DNA of 64,000 nt from Epiperipatus broadwayi (lineage: Eukaryota; Onychophora; Udeonychophora; Euonychophora; Peripatidae), in assembly GCA_028023455.1 (NCBI GenBank), contig JAQFVV010012477.1, forward strand, positions 4,357,365-4,421,364, given 5' to 3'. Below, piece by piece: positions 46,561 to 63,660 of this stretch (position 1 is its first letter; each line of letters opens with the position of its first letter). The notes under the pieces were generated by a model, which was not told the DNA's origin, searched no databases, and was given only the letters and a program-made list of their open reading frames with translations. The position numbers were made by a program, and so were the translations under genes.

Positions 46561-49500
46561 CTCCAATAGTTATTATATATATTGTAACATTTTAAATAAA
46601 TCAATTGCCATTTGTAACAATATTTATTAATTAATATAAATATGTATTTGTAATTATTGAATTAATATAAAAGATATGTATTTGTAATTATAATTTGTAG
46701 CTATTTCAATTCATCATAGCATAGACTAAGAAAATATCAGCATTAAAGATTCTTGGTATTTATTTATATATTGGGGCAGTCATTTAAACAGTAAAACAGA
46801 CTGGACATTGTCATCTAATAAAAATAATATTAAACATAGCAACTGAATAAAAGTACCCACTGTGAGATTCCTGGAGTGCCTTATGCTTATCTCCAATACT
46901 AGGTTATTCTAATAAAGAATCCTTCCTATCCTTCTTTCCAAATATATAAGACCATTCATGGTCATATGCACACACGGGTGCTATTCATGACAACTTATAA
47001 AAAAATATATTTTATAAAACTAATATTATGAAATTGGAAAGGGATGATATTACTCTTTATTCAGTTTAGCTAAGTACATGTGTTTTCCCATGAGCGCCAC
47101 TAGATTGTTTTCAATCTAGATAAGTATCTATTTATAGTGTACTTGAGTTCAAACTCATTCAGTACATATTTATTACACATGACTTGGATGACTATTGAAC
47201 AAAAATGACATTCTTATATTTTATCTATATTGATAAAATTACACGATCCCAATATTACCAAAGTTTATACCATAGATCAAAGATTCTTATAGACATTGCT
47301 AGCTCATTAATGTATATTGATGAACAGACATGTATAATCCTATTAATGGCTTCCAAACAAGCATGTGAAGACCATTATTGATATTGATGGCCATTTAACT
47401 AAATTATTTATCACAATAAAGGTAATAATGATGATGATGATGATAATATCATAATAATGATAATAATAGTGATATCACTATAATGATTATAATAGTGATG
47501 TCATAATAATGATTATAATAGTGATGATGATACCAGCCATGGCTTATTAATAAACTCACAACAATAAATTCATCTTTATAAACTTATAGGCATCTATTAA
47601 AATTATCATATTTCATACTGGGATTTAATAATACTAATGGTGATGATTGATCATCATGAATCTCTTTGCATAATATTCAATTTTATATAAACCCCTATTT
47701 ACTAAAACATATTCATTACGCTAAACATTAAATTTAATGATTATAATTTATTAATGATGATTGATGGCGATCATAACTTTTATATAGTATTATTTGAAAC
47801 ATTTTTAACTAATAACATGATATCCATCTTTGATGAGGATGATCTAAATTCATGGATACAACACAATTTTAGCTTTCTATGTTGAACTATAATTATCAAA
47901 ATTTGGTTATTCTCAAGCATAATCCTTAAATACTTAAATATCAACATTCTAGTTTACCTATTATTTTGCGGACGCTTAATATTTGCAAGTGATTGCTCAA
48001 TATATATGAATGGTAATACTTAATAACTGTGAGCAATGATGCTGATTTAAAATGATAGAATTAAGACAAAAAAAAAACACAATATTCTTAATAATAACTC
48101 GGAAACCAATTAAGATATATAATTATATTTTATTAACACTACTACTCTTTCTTTCCTTCTTTAAAGTCAAATCGACAATTAAATATATGGTTTATTAATA
48201 TAAAAATTTACATAAGTATAAGCGAATAAACTTAATATATAGGTTTGTCATTTTTCCTGATATCTCAAAATAAGCTGACTTAAATCAATATTAGAAAAAA
48301 AAATACATATTCTATAAATGCTTATTTAAGACTTTTCTTACTCATCATATCATAAAATAAATTTCAGGTGTAACTTGTATATGCTATTTCATTTCCATTC
48401 AAATGTAATGCCCTACTTTTTAATTTACCATTTTAAACTAATTATATATAACCTATTCTTTGATGTGTTTGGGTAAGCAGTTACACATTCACGCATTCGG
48501 TAATGTTAACATATATGTTTAAAATGTATACCCAAAAATCACATATATAAAAATATCTTTTCTCTTTTGCAACCTTATAGCGAAAGAAAAATAAAATACA
48601 TATATTAACTTTTAATATGCAACAAGATAAAATAAAAATAAAAAAACATTATAAATGCATATATCTATAGGTTGCTCATCATCATTAACATCTGAAGAAC
48701 AATTAAAAAAAAAACATTTCAACATTACAATATATAATAAAAAAATAATGAAAATGTAAGTTTAAAGATTTAAACTATGTTTGTGCTATGTTGTGAGATA
48801 TTGCAAATAACTATAGATAAACAAGTCTTTAATGTTTCTGTATCAAAAAAAGAAAATTGCTTTGACCAGTAAATTAAGGTTTACTTTTAATAAATAAAAG
48901 AATAAAATCGGTTAAAGAAAGTTCATATTTACCCATCTACTTTTTACTTCTTATTAATGTCCTGAATTTGAATTTTAGACTGCTTTTCTTTGCTCACCAA
49001 CAAAAAAAAAAAAAAGAAAGTTATTGCAGATACTTTTAAGACAATGCTGAATCAATTGACTTTCTTGTTTCTTCAATTCCATTATTATTCACTGTTGATT
49101 GGCTTCCTTCTACCATTTAAAAAAAGTTATTATAAGTACTTTGAATAAGTAGGTACCGGTGGATTTGCTTGTCTCTCTCCTTTAAAAAAAAATAATTGCT
49201 GTCGACACTTTAGATGATTGAGGTAAATCAACAAAAATTTGATTTATGGCTTCAAACTTGGTTCTACATGGATGTTATAAATTTTCTTTTTCTTCCATTT
49301 CCTCTTCTCCATTCTTTGGAAGGCAGTGAGCTTTTAATAAGCCAGGAAATAGAAACAAAGCATTCCATATAGCTTGTGTGGTTGGCTTCAAAATCTGTCA
49401 TTTTGTTGGTTATTACTGGATACATGACTTCATAGATAGATCAGCGATTTTGACTCTTTCTGTATTAATCAGGAAGCAGAAAAAAATGGTTTAGCAATGC

Positions 49501-51700
49501 AGAGGCATATTATGCATAACCAAATATGTTAATATCATTTTTATAATTATTACTAACTTATAATAAATTCAATCTTGTTCCATTTCTCTCCTATTCTTTA
49601 ATATTGCTTGAAAATTGCTTTATATAAACGCACATTTCATTTGCTCTTTTTTTTTCAACTTTCAAAGAGTGAGAAAAAAAAATTAAAGCGTTCACTCTCT
49701 TTTTTTAAAAAAAAAAAAATTCAAGCTTACATTTCTGCTTAAGAATTATAACAAGGAAGGACCGACTGAGTTGAGTCTCAAAATAATAATAATAATTTAA
49801 CTGATCATCTCTCTAAAGAAATTTATTACTGACTCTTAAAAAAATTTATGATTAACTGCCTAAAAAAATTGTTTTAATCGTTTATATCGCGAAAAACATC
49901 TGGAAATCTTTATCTTAAAAAAAAAAAATCAAAGCTTCACAAGTTTGACGGTCACAATCAATGACGACTTATAATTGATCGTTATCTACATCAAAGCACC
50001 TCTTTTGTAAAAATAATTTTAAGATACAGATAACAACAAAGCTGGCCATCTATAGACATCAGAAATAAGTGTAAAAGCATCTTTGTGTTTGTACAGATCT
50101 ATTCATTGTTTCACACGTGTACAATTTTTATCTCCTAATCTAACAATTTTATTTTACACCTTTCTGATTTACCTTATTTCAACAAAATGAAAGTTAAATA
50201 AATTTAACACATATTATTTAATAATAAAAATATTATATAATAAATCACAAAAAGAACTGCTTATTCATAATAATACATCTATACATATAAATCTCTGTAT
50301 GTATAAAAGAATAAAAAAAATTTTTTTTTTTTTAAATAATTGAATACTATATGTATATATATATATATTGTAATGGATTTCCTGATCATTGAATGTCAAT
50401 TGTAATGGACTGGCTTATGATGCTAAACTCTTAATTAACAATCCCATAGGTTTGGGAAGCAATTGTAAAAAACTGCATTTATGCATGAGAAGATAAATTT
50501 TAAGCACAAGTAAAATATGGTCCAATCATTGATTGACAACTGTAATATTACCTATTTGACTAGCTATACATAAAGTATGCATAGATACCAAAAAGCAATA
50601 ATAAGAGACATTAATGTAATCTCAGAATTTAACATGAGCAGTGAGATTTAATTACTCACCAAAATATAAATCGGAAACAAAGGGAATTTTATTGAATCCA
50701 ACCTAGATTTGCAAATGGGAATTATATGCAAAACAATATATTAATTAGTGATGGCTTATGTAAATAATTATAAAATTGAATATTGGTAAAACACAAAAAT
50801 TATCATATACCTAATTCTCAGTCTCAAGTGTTGCCTAATGATCTTTGTTCTGAAAAGAGAAAATTAAGTAAATAAATAAATCTCAAATAAATCACAAAGT
50901 CAGTTTAGATAAAACAAATGGTATATCCTTTATTTTAATTGTGGATTAATTTTCTTTTCAAATGGCAATAGTTATATTCAAACACATACAATATTTGTTT
51001 GTTTTCTAAGTTTTCATTTTAATTCAATATTATTTAAATTCAAAATATTTGCTAATAATAGGCATGTATTGATATTACTGTTCAACATACAGAAAGATGC
51101 AATATATGGGAGAATAACAAAAATCATGATATTTTTTTTAAATAATGGTTCAAAATCATCAATACATTCCTTAAGGTAAGATCATTTAACTTTACACAAA
51201 ATTATCACTCAGTATTCTCTTCATATTGTGTTGAATATCTCATATAGCTCATTTCTATTGCCTCTTTTGAACTGCGAATACGAACTCCTTAGATTTATTA
51301 TCTATAATAGGGCTTCTATTATGGGCCCAAAACTTAATATCTTCTTTTATATCATCATTAATTCTGAGAATTCAATAAACATTTATCACTAGATTACATA
51401 ACCCTTAGTATATGAAACTTCTATGAATAAAAAGTATAAGAACAACTCGTAATCTCACATATGACAAAATATTCACATTTAATGCAAATATAAATGTCTA
51501 CAGCCTGATCTACCTTCTAAACATAACTTATGATAAAGTTATGAATTAATTTCTGAAGAAAAATATTAAATAATTATATTAAATATTAAACACTAATCTA
51601 ATACATTGTGTGTATATTTATAAATGATTCTTACTAGAACAAATGACAATAAATTTAATTTCTAGCATTCATTGTATACTATATATATATATATATATAT
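46561..51700. other. Long AT-rich stretch, no gene seen
   Basis: Contains an irregular GAT/AAT trinucleotide-rich segment at 47418-47532, several A-rich tracts (for example 49003-49016 and 49708-49720) and a TA tract at 50352-50370. No recognisable gene, tRNA or repeat family was found. Confidence 0.4.
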
Positions 51701-51745
51701 ATTGAAGCAGTCGGATCTGAGTTCGATCCTAGCTTCATGTTATTT
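51678..51745 (+). repeat. TA microsatellite and a tRNA-like fragment
   Basis: A TA tract of about 24 bp is followed by GAAGCAGTCGGATCTGAGTT and CGATCCTAGCTTC. The GAGTTCGATCC block is a good box B, so this may be the 3' part of a SINE head. No box A was found upstream. Confidence 0.35.
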
Positions 51746-54280
51746 ACCCTAATACTAACCTTAAATTTCCGATGCAATGGGGCTTTATACGTTCAATCCA
51801 TGCTAATTTCCATAATGAATAACTTATTTCAAATGCATAGCAAAATTAATTAGTTTAGTTTAAAATTGATCAATTCTCTAAATAAATTCATGATAAAATA
51901 TTCATGAATTTATATATATTAAATTGCGTGGATTGTGCATATATATATTTGTAAATATTAAATATATATAATTGTTCGAAAGTTTCATTGCGTCAGGAAT
52001 ACTTGTTTTTTTCACCTTTAAATAATTTGTAAAGTTTCGTTAATTAAAAGCTACATTCCTTCGATAAGCTTTAAAATTCTTAAAAACAATAGTAAAGTTT
52101 TATGAATTGGGAAAAGATAAAGATTCATTTTTCTAATTAAATCATTTTCAGATTTTAAGAATTCATTTTCAATTAGAGAAGGAATTCAAGTTAATTAGTT
52201 TGAAAGCCTTATCGAAGGAATGTATTTGAAAACAACTAATTATAAAAAAACACATTGATAATAAAATGAGCGCTAGCCGGAAGGCATCGGGACAGTATAT
52301 ATAGCCCTGAAATCAGGAGAAAGAAAGACTAGCTTTGTTGTAGAGTAGTACAGTGAACTCTGTGCGCATAAAGATTGTATTTCATCATGATAGAGGGCTA
52401 GAACATCAGGAATCTGGCTATGGTTCCTAAAGTCCTGAGAAATCTTCAATGGAGCTGCTGAACCTTTTTCCGGACCGATCATTCTGCTAAAATTATGAAA
52501 GCTACTAAAATACTGTTCCAGTAGTCAACCAATGATGCCTACATTTTCAACAACTTGGAGGTGCAACTTAAGAACCAGTGGAAGGGGTAATATATTTCTA
52601 TAATGGACGTTAAACTTTCTGGCCAGTTCGAACTTTATTTTACACTCCTCCTTTTTAGGGGCTCTTTATTCTTTAATGTAACAATTTTTATAAAACCTTT
52701 TATTCATGCTACTGTAAATCTATCTCGTAATTCTTTAAATCTCTAGTCTTTAAACTTTTTCTTTTCTTACTTGGCGGTTCATTTAATATATATATATTTG
52801 TGTGCTTTAATGTCGTATTTAAAATTATATGCCAATAATCTTTCGACTCGATGAGCTCCTTGGTTCCATTTGCCTCATGCAAATAATATAACATTAATTT
52901 TAAATAGTAATTCTCGCCCATTAGAACTAGATTTATAAGTTCTATCAATCATCGAGTCAAAAGAAAATATTACATGTTTACTATTTTTACATTAGCTAAT
53001 AATAAATTATTAGCTCCGTTTTAATCTATGCCCCAGCTATTTTTTGTATTCACCAATATGTATTTATTCTAATATAATCTTTAAATGTTTTTATTGCAAA
53101 CCGGGTCGATAAAGGGTTAAATATATTTTAATTCAACTTTTGTTAGTTTGTATTAATATTCAGGAAGAGCACGATAATTGGGGCATAATTAATATAGTTT
53201 ATAAATGTTTTAAAATAGTTCGATAAAAGCTCGTTTGACTTTAATTAATTGGTCAAGTCATCACGTAGAGCATTCTACATGGGTTTTATTTTTCAACGAT
53301 GACCATCAAGTCATCATCATCGAACATTGCTGACGCAGGGCAATCTTCCGCTCCGTTAGGCTGGTCGGTGATCATATTCTCTTATTTAAATTTCTCAAGG
53401 AAGAAAGTACTTCCTTTCGTATTCATTAGTCAAAGGGCATAAGACTTGTTAGATGCAAGCCGCCATAGGACTTCGATCATCGACTAGCGATCGTATTTCA
53501 ATTTTACTCTCTGCCTCGTAAGCCGCCAGTACCGTTGCCTCTTTGTTCCGGTAAAACCTGCTCCATGCTCGTAATTCGTGATGAAGTGATTTAAATTAAA
53601 GTCGAACAAATTCTCAAATATATTATTAATTAAATAAGTTTCAAATCAATTTTAAGGTTATGCCCTAAAATTATGTTTTGCTCTTCATGAATAGATTCCC
53701 GAATGTGAAATATAAATCTCACATTCCACCGTAATAAAATCAGAGCAATCATTTCCGTTCTAAATGAGTACCTTTATCTGCCTTTATATTTCTCGTTGGG
53801 GGCATAGACATAGAATTCCATGCTGTGTGATACTTGTTGGCATATGATAAGGACCGCCATTATTATTATATTTGTAAATTCTCTTAAAGACTAGAGATAA
53901 GTAATGCATTCTATATTTTATTGAAACGAAACAAATTATTCTTATTAAATATTTTCTAACATACTTGGTTTCTCAGTTCATCATTCTTTTATAATTATTT
54001 CAATGTTAATACTCGCTGTCTGTGTTGGCAACCCGAACATACATATGATTCAATTTATAAAATTATTCAAAGTATATAAATTCTTAGATATTAGTGTTAC
54101 TCAGGAGTCTCTAGTCCTCACCAACCGTTGAGCTAGTTCTTGGCGCATAGCACTGTGCCGTCGATTTCTGCTATCTGAGCTGTTGAGTTGGGTTTGAATT
54201 CAGTTTTGGTTCAGCTGAGTTGGAATCCGATTTGATTTGCGGTGGTGGTGGGTTTCGACCGGTACAATATATATATATAT
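51746..54280. other. Less AT-rich segment of unknown nature (mainly 52200-54280)
   Basis: Unlike its surroundings, this stretch has frequent CpG and GC-richer blocks (52268-52480, 53270-53600, 54090-54260). A TATA-like AGTATATATAGCCC lies at 52293-52307 on the plus strand. Two minus-strand frames (52273-52482 and 52709-52948) have no recognisable domain. TGTTGGCAACCCGAAC at 54023-54038 resembles a retroelement primer-binding region, but no LTR pair was found. It could be a host exon or promoter region or an LTR-element remnant. Confidence 0.3.
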
Positions 54281-55764
54281 ATAGCAAATGTATACAATGC
54301 ATTTAAATTAAAACAACAACAGAATGTTTTAATGACAAATTATATTTAGTAATTATTATTTATGTTAATGAATTGAAATTTAAATTCAATTTTTTTTATA
54401 TAACATACATATATAAGACATATGAATTAAAGAACAACAGAAATCTTTTAAATAAGAAATGACATCTAACATTTTACTACTAATATTGATGAGTTAAAAT
54501 TTTAAACTAATTTACTTATATTACTTATGTATATATTGCATATGAATCAAAATAAAACAAAAATTTTTAATACTAAATGAAATCTAACATATTGTTATTT
54601 ATAATGATTGATTAAGATTTAAAGTTAGTTTATGTATATAAATGGCTAAATTTAAAATCAATTATATACAAACAAAAAAAAAAGATGAAATTAATTACCA
54701 TTTAATCTTCTTCATTTTTTTTTTTGTTTTAAAGTTTCACAACTATTTGATGCATCTTTATCCATTGTAGTATAGATTGAATTAATATGTAAGATAATTT
54801 AAAATGACAAATGCATAGATTCATAAACCATTTGTAAATGATTGTCTCAGAGTATTCTTTTATTTGGGTTAGGTTGTAATGGATCAATTTAAAGTGACAG
54901 ACTGACTTTGAATACTTAGATAATGCTTATATTGACTTGCTGTATATGAATAGCTATTCATTTTTCAGGTTGGTTTTCATGCAAATGCATGCTTATTAAT
55001 AATTTGCTTCTCTTCTAGTGGATGTTACTTATCAGGTAGGATTAGATGAAGGGGAAGGGAATTAAATCTGCTAGACCATAATTCACTGTTTACTCTGTCA
55101 TTTCTAATGACATCATACCCAAAAGAATATTGTGATTATGCAAAAAAAATGTCTCAAATAGCAACAAAGTTTTGCTTCTTTATCTTAATGGCAATAGTCA
55201 ATAATAATCTTTTTTTGTGTGTGCTAATGATATCAATCCCAATATTACAACAATTGGTGATTTTTAAAATATTAAAGTTAAAAAAAATTACATACAAAAT
55301 TATGCTTTACAATTTACAAAATACATAAATAAGTAATAAATAATAAAATTACATAGCAAATAATTTCAAAACAAAAATACAAAGTAAACACATTTAGTAA
55401 TTTTATATGCCAATATTTTAATCATTGATATTACTAACGCAAATACTTTAAATACAAATTAATATCTTTGTAAAATCTATATCATGGTGATCATGTGATG
55501 TTTATTGGCTTAAAATCTAATACACATGTATATATATATTTTATATCACCACTGCCATTTTTAAATCCCAAAATCATAAATAGATGCATATACCAAAAAA
55601 AAATTTAAAATAAATAACGATAACAACAACTAACAACAATATATATAAACAAAACTCCGGTATCAAAGCCAAAAAAAATATTTTTTTTCCTTAACAATAG
55701 TGACACTTTTATGGAAAGAGTGGGTTTTTCCAACTTTTACAATATATATATACCTCTTAACTAC
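54281..55764. other. No recognised gene; one short family A terminus
   Basis: Mostly AT-rich. At 55485-55525 the plus strand reads ATGGTGATCATGTGATGTTT then ATTGGCTTAA, the inverted terminus of family A without the rest of the element. Confidence 0.4.
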
Positions 55765-55885
55765 CAGTCTGAAGTTCAAAAACATTTTAATGTTTTAAAT
55801 CTAAACCAATTTGCTTGTCTAGTTATGCAGATCTAACACCAAGTTCAACATCTATTTAATTTGATCTTCTTTGTTTTTTTTAATA
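55765..55885 (-). repeat. Family B segment, diverged
   Basis: Contains AAGTTCAAAAACATTTTAAT, AACCAATTTGCTTGTCTAGT and TAACACCAAGTTCAACATCT in the same order as 43060-43229 and 45408-45590. Confidence 0.45.
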
Positions 55886-59783
<3,898 letters not shown>

Positions 59784-59838
59784 GAATTATCTAAATGAAT
59801 TTTTATTTTTTATTTTATTTTGAGGGAATATATAAATA

Positions 59839-60157
59839 TTAGTCCGTTTGCGTGTATAGCACAATTGTCCTCAAAGCTGTAAATTGTTAATACATAAACA
59901 AAAGAAAAGTTAAGGAAGCCTTCTTCATTGCCAGAGACAAAGACGCCATCAATAGGAAGGACACATGTTATGCTTTATTAAGGAAATGGAATGTCTAGCA
60001 TAATCAACACAAATTTGCATATCATTAACCTCATTAATAGTTAAACCATGACTATAAAGGCTGGACCCTTTGAAAGCGCTAAGCAGATTCATTCGTATTT
60101 ATTTATTAACAATTTACAGCTTAGAGGACAATTGCGCTACACACGCAAACGGACTAA
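59839..60157. mobile_element. MITE, 319 bp, with inverted repeats of about 55 bp and TA duplication
   Basis: The left end TTAGTCCGTTTGCGTGTATA and the right end, reverse-complemented as TTAGTCCGTTTGCGTGTGTA, begin inverted repeats that continue through GCACAATTGTCCTC/GCGCAATTGTCCTC and AGCTGTAAATTGTTAATA. TA flanks both sides (59837-59838 and 60158-60159). The interior has no coding sequence. The TA duplication fits Tc1/mariner-type or related transposases, but the terminus is not one I can assign. A related hairpin is at 16317-16394. Confidence 0.8.
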
Positions 60158-60160
60158 TAT

Positions 60161-61696
60161 AATAACAATAATGATGATGATGATGACAATAATAATATTT
60201 TTTTAAAACTAGAAATTATTACATGTGTTGTGGACTTCTGATACTTCAATAATATTCAAGTATATTTATAATCTATAATATTTTTATAGAAATGCTGACA
60301 ATTTCTACCTTTTAACCATTCACCTTATTTATCTATGTATGGGCTTTGATTTTATATTTTCACAATTTATAATTAAAAAATACTATTCTTCATTAAACAA
60401 ATACATATATCAAAACAAACTATTTTAATGGATCTTAGTACACATTTTAACTTCATGTTTATTAGTTGAGCCAAGAATCTCATAATTATCAAAATGTCAC
60501 AGACTACTATGTATATGGCTGCAGTAAACTCTCCAATATATTAGGTATATGGTAAACTAAAAAACTTTTTAACGATTTAAAATATTTAAGTAAAGAATAA
60601 GATAAATTAGTTATAAGTTAGAAAAATGCACAAACTCAGTATATATATATAAGATAAAATTAAGGATTATTTTTGGACGATGTAACATTTAGATAAAAAA
60701 GCAACAAAGCTGACTAAATTTAAAATAGCAAAGCAGCGATAATGATATAATAAAATTTAAAATAGCATTCAGTTTCAAATAAATTTAATATAATAAAGTA
60801 GATATTTCAATTCTTTGGTTAGTTAGTTATTTCTATAATTATTTTCAATGACAATAGAGTAAATTATTAATTATTTTTAATGCAATTACACAATTATCTA
60901 CATTACCAGAATGATAATTAGGAAAACCTTAAAAGTGTTTAAGTTATCACAATCATGCAAAAGATATCAAATTTAATAAAGTTAAGCCATCTGAAGCCTA
61001 TTATATGTTTTAAAAATACATTACTATTCTTATATATGGTATAGCTATGGTTAAACCATTTCTTATTGAAAAAGTAAAACATAAAACAGCCCTTAAATAT
61101 CCCATTGCGGGCGAACAGCTTCTATAAATAATTTCATAGATAAATAATGAAGAAAACATTTCTTAACAGACTTGCCAATTGTCAAAGGGGAAAGGTTTTT
61201 CATCCATATTTTATTCTTTAGTTAGCAAATGTATAAATATTTTGACTATTTACTAGCTTATTAACCGAAAAAGCAAAAATCCTAAACATGTTTAGAATCC
61301 GAAAAAAATTCAAGCTTTACATTCAGAATAAAAATTAGTAGATTAAAAGATTTATTTACTAATAAAGATTTTAGTTTATAATTTATGTAGATATTATTTT
61401 CAAATAAGCATTTAAAAATAAAGTTCAGCTAAAACAAAAGAAAAGCTTCATAACATTATAAGTAGCTTAGTAAATAAATCTGAATTTTTTTCTTAATAGA
61501 AGTTGGTATACCTTTATCTAAGCCAGAGAGTCTATTAGGCTCCCCTAAATATCTCATAAACTAAGAGACTTGTATAAAAAAACAAGCAGTTGTAATGCTT
61601 TGTTTTGAGCAAAATGTTTACTAGTTATTACATAGTAGAAATGTCTGCCCATCCTTGTATATGTATTAAATGGATTATATTCTATATATGAGGGGT
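60161..61696. other. No recognised gene or repeat family
   Basis: AT-rich sequence without a recognised feature apart from a GATGATGATGA run next to the MITE. Confidence 0.4.
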
Positions 61697-62055
61697 CAGA
61701 TTGACTTTAGGTCAACATGGATGTGATGAGAATCTCAGCCTTAGGGTGGCCTTTGAGCATTCCATCATCAGATTTTTAATTGGATGGATGGTTGAAGAGT
61801 TAGAGTGGATTGCAGCCTGTTCATTAAAGTATGAAGATTGGCTATCTTAATATATATCTGAGCACTTATTGCATATATGTGTAGAGATGATAATCCAGAC
61901 CAACTGATGATTGCTGGTTTAGCATGAAATATGGATATTGGTGATTATTTATCTTTTCGACATATATGTGTTCAAGTGTATGAATGTTATGAGATAAAGT
62001 GGAGAATGGTGGTCATGTGAAAGTCTGTTCTCATATACCCTATTTATTACTTTAT
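61697..62055 (+). mobile_element. Family E element, copy 2 (intact ribozyme)
   Basis: Aligns with 11985-12340 throughout and is the better-kept copy at the ribozyme. Blocks include GGTCAACATGGATGTGATGA, TTGAGCATTCCATCATCAGA, TGGTTGAAGAGTTAGAGTGG and ATGAGATAAAGTGGAGAATG. It has no coding frame and no tRNA-like head, so its promoter is unknown. Confidence 0.65.
61889..61949 (+). ncRNA. Hammerhead ribozyme, type I, intact core (family E copy 2)
   Basis: Self-cleaving RNA motif. In order: lower stem I GAUAAUC (61889-61895), internal loop CAGA, upper stem I CCAA (61900-61903), core CUGAUGA (61904-61910), stem II UGCU GGUUU AGCA, core GAAA (61926-61929), a one-pair stem III (U-A around AUGG), cleavage position U-A (61936-61937), then UUGG (61938-61941) pairing with CCAA, one unpaired U, and GAUUAUU (61943-61949) pairing with GAUAAUC. 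Cleavage would follow 61937. All core residues agree with the hammerhead consensus and the cleavage nucleotide A is allowed. The other copies at 12179 and 34962 keep the same helices with mutated cores. Confidence 0.75.
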
Positions 62056-63174
62056 TATTGTAATCCAATAAAAACTTAGTTTAAAATTGGAAAAATTATC
62101 ACTTTCACAGATCATTTTTATTATTGGACAAGTGAAGTAAAATTCTGAAACTTTTAATTGGTTTTAATTGGTCAAGTGACAAATTCTTTGATAGAAATAT
62201 TTTCATCTTTAATATATATTAATTTTAGTTTCGTTTTCAAAAAGTATATTAACTATTTGTAATGTTAGGAAAGTAAATGAAAGTTATTTCAAAAATATAT
62301 TTTATTTGTATTTTATAGAAATATTCAAAAGTGGAAAAATCAAAGAAAACATTACAAGCAAATTAGAAGCAATGTAAATGTCATTTAATCCCTCCCAGAT
62401 TTGCCATTACAAATTTTTTAATAATTTTTTAGGAAAAATTTTAACGTTTTTCTCAAAATAATTATACTTTCAGCATATTATAAAACAATACACCAAAAAT
62501 ACATTATAATGCCAGAAAAATATTCTAAAACATTAATCTTTGTTTGAAAATCAAATAAATAGCTTGGAGCAATTTAAACTCTTGACAAGATGTCAAAAAT
62601 TGGTGCTACGGCTGGTTTCTTTTTCAATTTACAATCGTGTAAAGTATACAATTTTTTAATAAAACCTTACTACTTTTGTAAAATAACTATATTTTTATTA
62701 GAAATATTAGATTTTATGAAAATTATTTATAATATGTATGAAAAATAATAAAAAAAACACTCTAAAACATATATTTCATTTTCAGTGGTGAAAAAATATT
62801 TATCGAAATCATCAGCCAATAAGAATTGAGAATAGATTGAGAATAGATTATCCAACTAATCAGAACTGGCCTTCTTCTTTTGTAACTTAAAATACTCCCT
62901 GTATTGATTGTTTTACTTGTAAAATAATTCAAGAGAGAGCAGCATCTTACAGGCCTTGCTCTAAGCCTAAAATCGAGCATAAATTTATCATTGTAGCTCA
63001 TAAAATGGCTGAGTTAGAGCAATCTAAAGGTGACAACGTGAATTTGCATTGACCCCTACTAAAGTGTTTTTAATAAATAAATTGAACACATTATAAATAA
63101 AAAATATATTAATTTGCATAAAAATCAATTAATCAATAGTCCACTTTCCTAGGCAGTCACACACTTTTAGATTT
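62056..63174. other. No recognised gene or repeat family
   Basis: AT-rich. A minus-strand frame at 62762-63001 has no recognisable domain. Confidence 0.4.
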
Positions 63175-63660
63175 TCAATTTCAAAATTTTTATTTATCTC
63201 TTATATCATCCAAAATGTTCGATCTTCTCCATCCTTTCTTTATGTTTTCATCCACCACTCTCTCCAAAGACATTCATTAAACTATTGTTTCTTTTCAATA
63301 TATATCCAGTCTGGTTTCTCTTTCTATTTCTAATTTTCTCCATCAATATTTTTTTTATTTACTTTTTCAAACATTTGTCATTTTAATCATCTAACTATTT
63401 TTTCCATGTCCATATCTTACAGGTTTCGAATCTGTTTTAATGTTTTTTAGACACTGTTCATGTGTCACAATCATATATATAGCACTGAATTATTATTTTT
63501 CTTAATTCTCTCTTCAAAGATTCATAAATTATTTTCTTTTTCTTAATAAATGCCTCTTTTGCCCCTGCTATTTTTTTTTTAACTCCATCTTCACTTAAAA
63601 CCCATTCATCTGCTGAACTATATTATCATAAATATCAACTTGTATTCTTTTCCTATTCCT
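63175..63660 (-). pseudogene. Non-LTR retrotransposon, RT C-terminal region, decayed, second lineage
   Basis: The minus strand reads a GAKEAFIKKKK segment, then a block ending in a decayed TWT motif, a RFETCKIWTWKK segment matching the R-EAFEMW-WRRM block common in LINE C-termini, and RNRKRETRLDI. This layout differs from the RTE copies elsewhere in the window, so it is a second LINE lineage. Several stops are present. Clade assignment needs the missing catalytic region. Confidence 0.5.

Noticed and set aside
47418-47532. RTE 3' tail (GATGATGATGA)
   Set aside because: The trinucleotide run is irregular and no RTE C-terminal sequence lies on either side, so it is a simple repeat.
54015-54045. 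LTR boundary with a primer-binding site (TGTTGGCAACCCGAAC)
   Set aside because: No LTR pair, no polypurine tract and no gag or pol trace were found nearby; kept only as a note in the description of that region.
62790-62840. Hammerhead core on the minus strand at GGCTGATGATTTCGATAAA
   Set aside because: CUGAUGA is present, but there is no stem II closing on a GAAA block and no cleavage strand.
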